NCBI GenBank assembly: GCA_947491985.1
Contig: CANLLR010000005.1
Coordinates: 39,763 to 103,762 of the forward strand
Length of the DNA: 64,000 nt
Source of the DNA: Flavobacteriaceae bacterium
Lineage (GTDB): Bacteria; Bacteroidota; Bacteroidia; Flavobacteriales; Flavobacteriaceae
Direction: 5' to 3'
Part shown: positions 42,919-51,580 of the stretch, one piece after another
Layout of the letters: every line of letters begins with the position of its first letter
Numbering within the stretch: position 1 is the first letter of the stretch
The notes under the pieces: model-generated
What the model was told of the DNA's origin: nothing
The model's database searches: none
What the model saw: the letters and a program-made list of their open reading frames with translations, nothing else
Translations under genes and position numbers: made by a program

Positions 42919-45111
42919 TTGAAAGACCTTCTTATCATAACGCCTCCTTTTACCCAACTCAATACGCCTTATCCGGCAACGGCGTATTTGAAAGGTTTTC
43001 TGAATACCAAAAACATTTCATCTTTTCAAATGGATTTGGGTATGGAAGTGATTTTAGATTTGTTTTCCAAGAATGGATTAATTAAAATCTTCACTTCTTC
43101 GAGCTCCTATCTTCCATCTTCCAATTCGCAACGAATTAGTTCTCTTCAAAACGACTACATCAAAACCATCGATGCTGTTATGGCTTTCCTTCAAGGAAAA
43201 AATCCAACCTTAGCGCGACAAATTTGTTCCGGAAATTTTCTTCCCGAGGCATCGCGTTTTGATCAACTAGACGATATGGAATGGGCTTTTGGTTCGATGG
43301 GAATGCAAGACAAAGCCAAACATTTCGCTACTTTGTATCTCGAAGATATCTCCGATTTTATTATCGAATGTATCGATGAAAATTTTGGTTTTAGTCGCTA
43401 CGCCGAACGTTTGGGACGAAGTGCAAATTCTTTTGACGAACTGTATACACATCTCAAAAAAGAACCAACTTATATTGACTCCATTACGTTGCGGATTTTA
43501 AAAAGCAGCATCGAAAAAAACCAACCCAAATTAGTTTGTTTTTCGGTTCCTTTTCCAGGGAATTTATACAGTGCTTTTCGATGTGCGCAATTTATAAAAG
43601 AACATTTCCCTGAAATAAAAATTGCAATGGGCGGCGGATTTCCCAACACCGAATTAAGGGAATTAAAAGACCCACGCGTGTTCGAATTTTTCGATTTCAT
43701 TACTTTGGATGATGGCGAATTGCCAATCGAATTGTTACACGCTTATTGTCATGCTGATAAAGGAAATAACTCAACTACAGAATTCAAACGCACCTTCCTA
43801 GTTGAGAACAGTCACGTTACCTACAAAAACAATTCCCAAAAACACGATTACAAACAAAGTGAAGTAGGAACTCCTGATTATTCCGATTTACTTTTAGACA
43901 AATACATTTCGGTAATCGAAATTGCCAACCCAATGCACAGTTTGTGGAGCGATGGTCGTTGGAACAAACTTACCATGGCACATGGTTGCTACTGGGGGAA
44001 ATGTACTTTTTGCGACATTTCGCTGGATTACATCAAACTATACGAACCTGTAGCTGCCAAACTTTTGGTCGACCGAATGGAGGAACTCATTGCCCAAACG
44101 GGTGAAAACGGATTCCATTTTGTAGACGAAGCTGCGCCACCCGCATTGATGCGCGAGGTAGCGTTGGAAATCATCAAACGAAAATTAGTGGTGAGTTGGT
44201 GGACCAACATCCGTTTTGAGAAAAGTTTTACTGCCGATTTGTGTGTCGTGTTAAAAGCTTCGGGTTGTATTGCTGTTTCAGGTGGATTGGAAGTGGCATC
44301 GGACCGACTCTTAGCATTGATAAAAAAAGGGGTTACGGTCGAACAAGTGGCACAAGTCACAAGCAACTTCACTGAAAGTGGCATTATGGTGCACGCCTAT
44401 TTGATGTACGGATATCCCACACAAACCATTCAAGAAACTGTCGATAGTTTGGAAATGGTACGCCAATTGTTTGAAGTCGGAATTTTGCAAAGTGGTTTTT
44501 GGCATCAATTTGCGATGACGGCACATTCGCCCGTAGGCATGTTTCCAGAGGAATTTGGTGTTATACCCGAATTAAATGAAATTACTTTTGCTAACAACGA
44601 CATTGCATTTAAAGACAAAACTAATATTGATCACAACAAATTTAGTTTCGGACTAAAGAAATCGCTATTCAATTATATGCACGGCATTTGCTTAGATTTT
44701 GAATTGCAAGAATGGTTTGATTTTAAAATTCCGCGCACTAAAATCGATCCTGATTATATTGTTTCTTGTCTCGAAAAAGAAGCTGATTTCAACATAAAAC
44801 CATCGTCAAAAATTGTTTGGATAGGAGGAAATCCAATTTCGGAAGATTTTACCAAATCTAAAAAAGGCAGCACTTGGGAAATGATGAAATTGACGTTTCA
44901 TGATAAGTCGAAAACCTTTACCATTTCGTTAGAAAAAGACAAAGCCGAATGGTTGATTGCGACACTTGAAAAAGTGGCAATACAAAAAGATATCACTGTA
45001 CCTTTTGGAAAACTTAAAGAAAGTTTTGAAAATCAATTTGAAGACTTTGAACTCTTTTGGTATTCCAAACCGATTACTACGTTGAGGGAATTTGGGTTGT
45101 TGGTTTTATAA
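42919..45111 (+). CDS. B12-binding-domain radical SAM protein
   Basis: 730 residues starting at TTG 42919 (MKDLLIITPPFTQLN). The N-terminal third resembles the cobalamin-binding fold of such enzymes. The radical SAM cluster site reads HGCYWGKCTFCDIS, a C-x4-C-x2-C spacing instead of the usual C-x3-C-x2-C. IAVSGGLEVASDRLLALIKKGVT and GIMVHAYLMYGYPTQTIQETVDSLEMV are later radical SAM TIM-barrel motifs. Residues about 57-70 (SSSSYLPSSNSQR) are encoded by a heptad repeat. A TACTTTTG box is at 42895-42902. Probable partner of PhyH upstream. Substrate unknown; classes of this kind modify lipids or natural products. Confidence 0.85.
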   Translation: MKDLLIITPPFTQLNTPYPATAYLKGFLNTKNISSFQMDLGMEVILDLFSKNGLIKIFTSSSSYLPSSNSQRISSLQNDYIKTIDAVMAFLQGKNPTLARQICSGNFLPEASRFDQLDDMEWAFGSMGMQDKAKHFATLYLEDISDFIIECIDENFGFSRYAERLGRSANSFDELYTHLKKEPTYIDSITLRILKSSIEKNQPKLVCFSVPFPGNLYSAFRCAQFIKEHFPEIKIAMGGGFPNTELRELKDPRVFEFFDFITLDDGELPIELLHAYCHADKGNNSTTEFKRTFLVENSHVTYKNNSQKHDYKQSEVGTPDYSDLLLDKYISVIEIANPMHSLWSDGRWNKLTMAHGCYWGKCTFCDISLDYIKLYEPVAAKLLVDRMEELIAQTGENGFHFVDEAAPPALMREVALEIIKRKLVVSWWTNIRFEKSFTADLCVVLKASGCIAVSGGLEVASDRLLALIKKGVTVEQVAQVTSNFTESGIMVHAYLMYGYPTQTIQETVDSLEMVRQLFEVGILQSGFWHQFAMTAHSPVGMFPEEFGVIPELNEITFANNDIAFKDKTNIDHNKFSFGLKKSLFNYMHGICLDFELQEWFDFKIPRTKIDPDYIVSCLEKEADFNIKPSSKIVWIGGNPISEDFTKSKKGSTWEMMKLTFHDKSKTFTISLEKDKAEWLIATLEKVAIQKDITVPFGKLKESFENQFEDFELFWYSKPITTLREFGLLVL
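43104..43131 (+). repeat. Heptad repeat inside the radical SAM coding region
   Basis: 7-mers CTCCTAT, CTTCCAT, CTTCCAA, TTCGCAA in exact phase, the same family as the array upstream of the first ABC-F gene (1990-2024). They encode part of a serine-rich insertion. Confidence 0.6.
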
Positions 45112-45165
45112 AAAAAAGCGTAAATAAGTATTGACTTGCGTTTTAAAAACTAACTATCTAACCTA

Positions 45166-48100
45166 TTATTTTTTTACTATTTTTACTATTTTATTTCCTT
45201 TTTCGGTGGTTGTTTTTAAGAAGTAAATTCCGTTTTGTCGTGCCGACACATCTAAAGTTGCAGACGTACTATTTTCAAAACTTTTCTCTAAAATTCGTCC
45301 TTGAACATCATACAATTCGTAGGATTCAATCGTAAATTCACTTTCAATAGTAACAATTGAATTCGTTGGATTTGGAGCTATTTTAACACTGTTATCAAAT
45401 TCAACGATAGGATTGTTCAACAATTGAAAGGTTGTTTGTGCTATATTGGTTTCAATTGGCGCATTGTAATCGAAAAATATCTTCGCTGTTTTTTGTACAA
45501 AATCGTTGGCTACCAAGTTGTCTTTTGATTTAATTTTGAACAACACATTACCATGTCCGCCTACAGGTGGATTTCCAGCTGCCTCTGCCAAGTTGATGTT
45601 TTCGAAAACAAATTCTACTTTATTTCCGTTGATTCGTGTTGCCATGGCATGCGACGCGTAAAGTATTTGCAATGAGGTGATATCAAATTTTGACGTATCA
45701 ATTAATTCTTGAACGACTACATTTTCAGCATAGAAATTTCCAGTATTTTCAAAATTGATATTGTAATGAAGAAAATTGCCAATTTCGCTAGGTGAAAGGA
45801 TATCACCTTCTAAACATGTAATGTCGTTCGGATCGTAAGAACCAACAACGGTTTGGTTAAAAACAAAAGTATTATCAGACGGAATTTCATCGCCAACAAT
45901 TGGAGAAATTGAAGTCGTAAAATTCAATACATCATTAATGTTTACTGCTGGAGTTTCAACAGGAGAATTTACATTTAAAACAAGTCCGATGCTTCTGTTT
46001 TCAAAGGGTTGCAAATTGCTGTAAGTCCAATCAATACTGCCGCTTGCTTGAGAAGTTGGTGCAATTGTCGCTGAAACATACTCTAAAATAACTTCATTAT
46101 AATTGAAAGTCACCGTTCCGGATAATGTTTGATTTCCTTTATTTTTATATACGATTTCATATGTAGCATCAAATCCAGGTCTGGCTGGCGTAATCGGAGC
46201 CAAAACGACTTCTACATCAGGATGAGAGCCATTTGGTGTAATACAAATGTTTTGAATTATAGTTGAATTATTTATGGTGTTGCTATCAATATCTACAGCT
46301 GTTGTATTAAAATATGTTGGGTTTTCTAAATTAGCGGTTAATTGATAAATTCCAGGTAAATTTGAATATAAATTATAAATTCCAACGCCATTTGTAAACA
46401 CCGATGAATTTGTCGAAACGCCATTTATACTAACATTCAAGCCTAAATATGGCATAGTCACATCTGAAGTATCACAGCCATTATTATTTCCATCGACGGT
46501 TGTAGTTCCTGTTATGGAATTAAAATCGCCACCTGGTGTAAAAGAACAATAGGAATTTACAACTACATTTTCAAGTAAGGCAATATTTAATTGTAGAATT
46601 ACATTTTCAATTTCATTATCATCTGCACAAACGAACTGTAAATTAGGATTTATGGACAAGTTAAGTCCTTCTTCAATTCCACCATTTTTTAACGACAAAT
46701 AGGTCAATTGAGGATTTTGTGTAATTTCGACATAATTTAAAAAACTATTATTTGACAAATCTAAAGAAGTTAAATTTGTTTCAGTAACATAAAGATTTTG
46801 TAAAATTGTATTATTTAACAAATTGATTGAAGAGATAGTGTTTGTATAGAAATATAACGTTTGAAGGTTTAAACAATTAGTTACATCTAATGTACTAAGA
46901 TTATTATTGTTGCAATCGAGAAAAGACAGGTTAGGGTTTGAACTTACATCTAATGAAGCAATTAAATTTGACCCACAATCTAAAGATTGTAAATTAGCCG
47001 ATGTTGAAACATCAAGTGAAGGAATTTGATTTGATTTGCAATCAAAATTTACCAATGATGTAAGTCCTGAACCACTAAAATTAGATATAAGATTGGCAGC
47101 GCAAATAAGCGATTGTAATTGAGAACAACCAGCAACATTTAAATTTGTTAAACTATTATAACTACAGTCAACACTAATTAAATTTGTCAATCCCGATAAG
47201 TTTAAAGAAGTTAAACCATTATACGGACCTGATTTAAACGTTTGCAAATTTGCGAAAGATGTTAAATCTAAACTTCCATTTAAACTATTAGCACTTATGT
47301 CTAAATTCACAATACTTGGCGTTAAAGTTAATGAAGTTAAACCAGCATAATAGGCATTTAAATAGGTTAAACTAGTTAAATTAGAAACATCTAAATTATT
47401 TAATACAAGATTAAGTCTACAATCTAAATAGTTTAAATTGGTAAAGCTTGAGAGTCCAGTCATGTCTGCAATATTGCTTTGACTTACATCTAAATAGCTA
47501 ATATTTAATGCTTCAGAAAATTCTATTTCGCCATTAGAATTCGTATCGACAGAGGCAAAATTTCCTGACGCATCTTTTGCAATTGTATTACTTGAATTTG
47601 CAGAAAGGAGTTTGGTTTTAAAACTGTTATCTGGAATATAAACATAATCTGAATTTTGAACAATTAGAGTAAAAGAAATAAATTTAGAACAAATTAAACT
47701 TGGTTTGTCTATTCTAACCCAAATCTGTTGACCATTTGTTCCACTAAAGGAACTAGTATTTAAAATTGGGTTTGAGTTGGTTAGTGCATCTGCATTATTT
47801 GTAAAATAATTAATAGTTAAATCATTTTGTCCACTTTCAATGGTTGCAGTTTGAGTTGTTAAATCAAAATTAGCAATGCCATCGTACGGATTTTCAAAAA
47901 TTATCAAATTCGCAGGTTGAACGATAGTAGGCGTTGGGTTAACTGTAATGGTAATTTCTTCCACTGAATTCAATAGATTACAAGACAAATTAAAAAAACT
48001 TTCAATACTATTTATGCTTATAACCGATGTGTTTTGTATGTCATTTAAAACAATTTCTGAAGTATTTGAGTTTGTTGTAAAAACCGTTTCAATATAATCA

Positions 48101-48585
48101 CCATTGTTGTAAACCACTATTCTACTATATGGTTCTGTATTTATTGTAATAGTTACAGATGAACCTTGACAAACAGATTGATTGGCAGTTGCAAAATTAG
48201 TATTCAATCTAGTTTCAATAAGCAATGGAAAACTTGTTGTAGTATAGTTAGTTGGATTTGCAATTTCCGAAACTCTGCAAAAAATAGTTGGACCGCTTAC
48301 ACTGGAAAAAAGATTAAAAAAAGCAATACTGTTTGTATTAGAATCTGCATCTAATTGTGAATAAAAAAAGGCAACTTCATAATCTTACAGATTCAAACTT
48401 CCTAAAATTTCAGGAATTTTACTGCCTAATGGAAAAACAGCAATTCCATCAAAATTGTCATCACATCCAATTAATACTGTTGGAGTGTTAATTGGTGGCT
48501 GTGCATAGGCAATACCAGCAAATAGTAATAATAAAAACAGTAACTTTTTCAAAACAATTTTTTTTATGTTTATTATTGTTTTCAT
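45166..48585 (-). pseudogene. Leucine-rich-repeat T9SS surface protein, broken by an in-frame stop
   Basis: The track gives two ORFs, 48385-48585 (66 codons, signal peptide LFLLLLFAGIAYAQ and start of the mature region) and 45166-48225. Both lie in one frame, and the frame between them is open, reading DYEVAFFYSQLDADSNTNSI and on, from a single TAA at 48385-48387. Joined, the protein is about 1138 residues: an N-terminal LGSLN-DYEV type domain, Ig-like regions, about 15 leucine-rich repeats (LDCSYNSLTNLNVAGCSQLQSL pattern, residues about 330-620 of the joined protein), DUF11-like regions and a T9SS sorting domain. A TCA or TTA to TAA change would explain the stop. Residual expression from an internal start would lack the signal peptide. 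Surface adhesion is the likely original role. Confidence 0.85.
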
Positions 48586-48632
48586 AACTTTTTTATTTAA
48601 AAAGGTAAATGTAATTATTTTTTATTCTATAG

Positions 48633-49262
48633 TTATAATGCTTTTATCAATTCTTGTAATTTTTTCCTATTACTTTATGCGATTGGAATGTTCGTATTAT
48701 CAGCCATAATCACACAACCTCCATCACTTTTAATGTACGATTTCAAAAACGATAGATTAATCAAATGCGATTGGTGTATGCGTTCACATCCGTGTTCGGT
48801 TAATAATTCTTCATACTCTTTTAAGGTTTTTGAGAGCAATAATGGTTTGTGATTTTTGATAAAAAACTCGATGTAATTTCCTTTTGCATCACAGCGAATG
48901 ATGTACGAAACTTCAAACGGCAATCGCATTACTTTAGAAAATTTAGACAAATATTTTAAAGCAGAATCGGTGCCGTTTTGAACGATAAAACTCGAAATCG
49001 ATCCCAAACAATCGAAAACAAAATGTGGATTCATTTGCAAATGCAGGGCTTTTTGTTCGTATTCGGCGCCTTCTTTTTGCAAGGTCAAACGGCCTTTGAC
49101 TTTATCGGCTATTACATTGTAAAGTGGTACTTTAGACGTATCAATTTTAGTCACTTTTAACACTCGTTTTAAACTATCAATTGCTGCTTGTTGTCCGAAA
49201 CAATTCAAGCAAAAAAGAACGAGACTAGTACTAACTAATATGTTGAGTTTGTTTTTTATCAT
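48633..49262 (-). pseudogene. Collapsed LytS-type kinase / LytTR regulator relic
   Basis: The track ORF (48675-49262, 195 codons) is a mosaic: a signal peptide and the first repeat of a TPR sensor (SLKRVLKVTKIDTSKVPLYNVIADK), then a LytS-type kinase core (QKALHLQMNPHFVFDCLGSISSFIVQ), then without any receiver domain a LytTR DNA-binding domain (IIRCDAKGNYIEFFIKN, SKTLKEYEELLTEHG, RIHQSHLINLSF). The normal TPR block, membrane helix, ATP-binding domain and receiver are missing, so two internal deletions in frame are inferred. After the TAA at 48675-48677 the frame runs on with SNRKKLQELIKAL to a second TAA at 48633, the normal LytTR end. Function as a sensor or regulator is unlikely. Confidence 0.75.
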
Positions 49263-49321
49263 GGTTGTTCTAACTTACAGTCACAAATATAACCCAAGTT
49301 TTTAGTTTACTTTGGCCCAAC

Positions 49322-49360
49322 TAGTATTCTGTAGGTTTGATTTAGTATTCTATAGGTTTA
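49322..49360. promoter_or_regulatory. 21-base-spaced direct repeat, possible LytTR operator
   Basis: TAGTATTCTGTAGGTTT and TAGTATTCTATAGGTTT start 21 bases apart (49322 and 49343), between the LytTR relic and the carboxylase operon. LytTR regulators bind direct repeats of about 9 bp spaced about 21 bp apart, so this could be the site once used by the adjacent regulator. Confidence 0.45.
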
Positions 49361-49453
49361 AGCGATTTCTATATCAATTTACCAATTTTAATTAAAATAA
49401 TCGGTTGCGAAAACGTTTTCTTTATTAAATTTACTACCACAAAATAATCCCAT

Positions 49454-49939
49454 ATGAGTAACGCTTACAAAGTAACTGTAAATCATGGAAATCCCATTGA
49501 TGCTGCAGAAAGTGATCTTAAAAATCTAGATGCAATTCCTATAGGAACTTCTAAATTTCATGTGCTGAAAAATAACAAATCTTTCCAAGCCGAAATCATT
49601 TCTTCCGATTTTATCGCTAAAAAGTACTCGGTTAAAGTCAACAACACCACTTATGAAGTAGCCATATCCGATGCTTTGGATATTTTAATTCAAAGTATGG
49701 GAATTGAACGCGGTCGTACCAAAGTAATCAATGCCATTAAAGCTCCAATGCCTGGTTTGATACTTGAAATTAGTGTTTCAATCGGTCAAGAAGTGAAAGA
49801 AAATGATCCGCTATTAATTCTCGAAGCCATGAAAATGGAAAATAGTTTCCTGTCTCCTCGCGATGGTGTGATCAAGTCGATTGCAGTTGAAAAAGGCAAC
49901 GCCGTCGATAAAGGACAATTGTTAATCGAATTTGAATAA
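49454..49939 (+). CDS. Biotin carboxyl carrier protein of an acyl-CoA carboxylase
   Basis: 161 residues. The C-terminal 75 residues are a biotinyl domain with the attachment motif EAMKMEN (lysine biotinylated) and the preceding PMPGLILEISVSIGQEVKENDPLLI. The N-terminal half is the strand-rich region common to carriers of acetyl- or propionyl-CoA carboxylases of Bacteroidota. It is first in an operon with the biotin carboxylase (16 bases downstream) and the carboxyltransferase. Together they give a three-subunit carboxylase. Confidence 0.93.
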   Translation: MSNAYKVTVNHGNPIDAAESDLKNLDAIPIGTSKFHVLKNNKSFQAEIISSDFIAKKYSVKVNNTTYEVAISDALDILIQSMGIERGRTKVINAIKAPMPGLILEISVSIGQEVKENDPLLILEAMKMENSFLSPRDGVIKSIAVEKGNAVDKGQLLIEFE

Positions 49940-49940
49940 A

Positions 49941-49961
49941 CCTGAAACCTGAAACGTGAAA
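49941..49961 (+). repeat. Heptad repeat containing the biotin carboxylase start codon
   Basis: CCTGAAA, CCTGAAA, CGTGAAA in exact phase. The GTG start codon of the carboxylase gene is in the third copy (49956-49958). Confidence 0.8.
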
Positions 49962-51416
49962 CAAATTAAAAAGATACTAGTTGCCAACCGCGGTGAAATT
50001 GCCATTCGTGTCATGAAAACCGCCAAAAAAATGGGCATCAAAACAGTTGCAGTGTATTCTGCTGCCGACCGGAATGCTTTGCATGTAAAATATGCCGATG
50101 AAGCCGTTTGCATTGGTGAAGCAGCCTCGAGTCAGTCGTACTTGCTTGGCGATAAAATAATCGAAGTGTGTTTGTCACTTGGCGTGGATGCTGTGCATCC
50201 TGGTTACGGGTTTTTGAGTGAAAATGCCGCTTTTGCAGAAGCCTGCGAAAAAAACAACATTATTTTTATCGGACCAAAATCGAAAGCCATCGAAATGATG
50301 GGAAGTAAATTAGCCGCTAAAGAGGCTGTGAAAGCGTACAATATTCCGATGGTTCCCGGAACCGAAGAAGCAATTACCGATATTGAAGAGGCTAAAAAAA
50401 TCGCTACTACTATTGGTTTTCCCATCTTAATCAAAGCCTCTGCAGGTGGCGGTGGAAAAGGAATGCGTGTGGTAGAAAAAGAAGCCGATTTTGTATCGCA
50501 AATGAATCGTGCCATCAGTGAAGCGGTTTCTGCTTTTGGAGATGGTTCGGTATTTATCGAAAAATACGTCACCAAACCGCGTCACATCGAAATACAAATT
50601 ATGGCCGACAGTCATGGCAATGTACTGTATGTTTTTGAAAGAGAATGCAGCATCCAACGACGTCACCAAAAAGTAGTCGAAGAAGCACCATCGTGTATTT
50701 TAACTCCAGAAAAGCGAAAAGAAATGGGTGAAGCTGCCGTAAAAGTAGCGCGAGCCTGCGACTATTTGGGAGCCGGAACCGTCGAATTTTTAATGGACGA
50801 CCAACTTAATTTTTACTTTCTCGAAATGAATACGCGTTTGCAAGTGGAGCATCCTGTTTCTGAAATGATTTCAGGGTTGGATTTGGTCGAATTGCAAATT
50901 CGTGTCGCTCGTGGCGAAGCTTTACCGATGCAACAAGACGATTTGAAAATTACAGGTCATGCTATGGAACTCCGTGTGTATGCTGAAGATACGTTGAATG
51001 ATTTTTTGCCGAATGTCGGATTTTTAAGTACCTATAAATTGCCAGAAGGCGACGGAATTCGTGTCGACAACGGCATCGAGCAAGGAATGGACGTACCCAT
51101 TTATTACGATCCGATGTTATCCAAATTGGTGACGTATGGCAAAACACGTGAAGAAGCCATCGAACTTATGATTAAAGCCATCGCTGACTATCATATCGAA
51201 GGTGTGGCCACCACATTGCCTTTTGGGAAATTTGTGATGGAACATGAAGCCTTTCGTTCGGGCGATTTTGACACCGGTTTTGTAAAAGCCTTTTACGATG
51301 CTGATAAATTAAAGTCGGCGCTTGAAACCGAAGCTGACATTGCCGCTTTAATAGCATTGCGTCAGTATGTTGAGGATAAGAAGATAGTTCGATTACCGAA
51401 TTTAGAAAATAGATAA
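49956..51416 (+). CDS. Biotin carboxylase subunit of acyl-CoA carboxylase
   Basis: 486 residues with an ATP-grasp fold. KILVANRGEIAIRVMKTAKKMGI (N-terminal), VHPGYGFLSENAAFAEAC, KASAGGGGKGMRVV (ATP loop), RHIEIQIMADSHGNVLYVFERECSIQRRHQKVVEEAPS and FLEMNTRLQVEHPVSEMISGLDLVE are the full motif set. It carboxylates biotin on the carrier. The start is GTG 49956, inside a heptad repeat, and the last three codons (EN R) are also made by a heptad array (GAAAATA GATAATA). In the operon with BCCP and the carboxyltransferase; probably propionyl- or acetyl-CoA specific, to be settled by the beta subunit. Confidence 0.95.
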   Translation: MKQIKKILVANRGEIAIRVMKTAKKMGIKTVAVYSAADRNALHVKYADEAVCIGEAASSQSYLLGDKIIEVCLSLGVDAVHPGYGFLSENAAFAEACEKNNIIFIGPKSKAIEMMGSKLAAKEAVKAYNIPMVPGTEEAITDIEEAKKIATTIGFPILIKASAGGGGKGMRVVEKEADFVSQMNRAISEAVSAFGDGSVFIEKYVTKPRHIEIQIMADSHGNVLYVFERECSIQRRHQKVVEEAPSCILTPEKRKEMGEAAVKVARACDYLGAGTVEFLMDDQLNFYFLEMNTRLQVEHPVSEMISGLDLVELQIRVARGEALPMQQDDLKITGHAMELRVYAEDTLNDFLPNVGFLSTYKLPEGDGIRVDNGIEQGMDVPIYYDPMLSKLVTYGKTREEAIELMIKAIADYHIEGVATTLPFGKFVMEHEAFRSGDFDTGFVKAFYDADKLKSALETEADIAALIALRQYVEDKKIVRLPNLENR

Positions 51417-51567
51417 TAGAAAATAGATATATAGAGAAAAGATAATAGAGAAAAGATAATAGGGAAAAGATAATAGAGAAAAGATAATAGAGAAAAGATG
51501 TTTGAAAATAGATATTTGTTTTTTAGATAGATGAGTGTCTATTATCTATCATCTATTTTCTCTTCTC
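51405..51567. repeat. Long heptad arrays in inverted arrangement (GATAATA / TATTATC)
   Basis: Left array 51405-51524: sixteen or so 7-mers, mostly GATAATA alternating with GAGAAAA or GAAAATA (one extra base at 51433). Right array 51540-51567: TATTATC, TATCATC, TATTTTC, TCTTCTC, complementary to the first 7-mers. It starts within the last codons of the carboxylase gene and fills the gap to the next gene. Confidence 0.85.
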
Positions 51568-51580
51568 TCAAAAGAAAAAT

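Noticed and set aside
48225-48225. TTG at 48223-48225 as the real start of the LRR protein
   Set aside because: The frame is open and plausible upstream to the stop at 48385, in line with the 66-codon signal-peptide ORF; TTG here is an internal leucine.
10146-48387. Alternative genetic code or stop-codon recoding
   Set aside because: TAG and TAA both end many intact genes in the window, and the three interrupted frames do not share a context.
51421-51580. Coding sequence in the repeat gap of the carboxylase operon
   Set aside because: All frames are interrupted by TAA/TAG from the GATAATA units.
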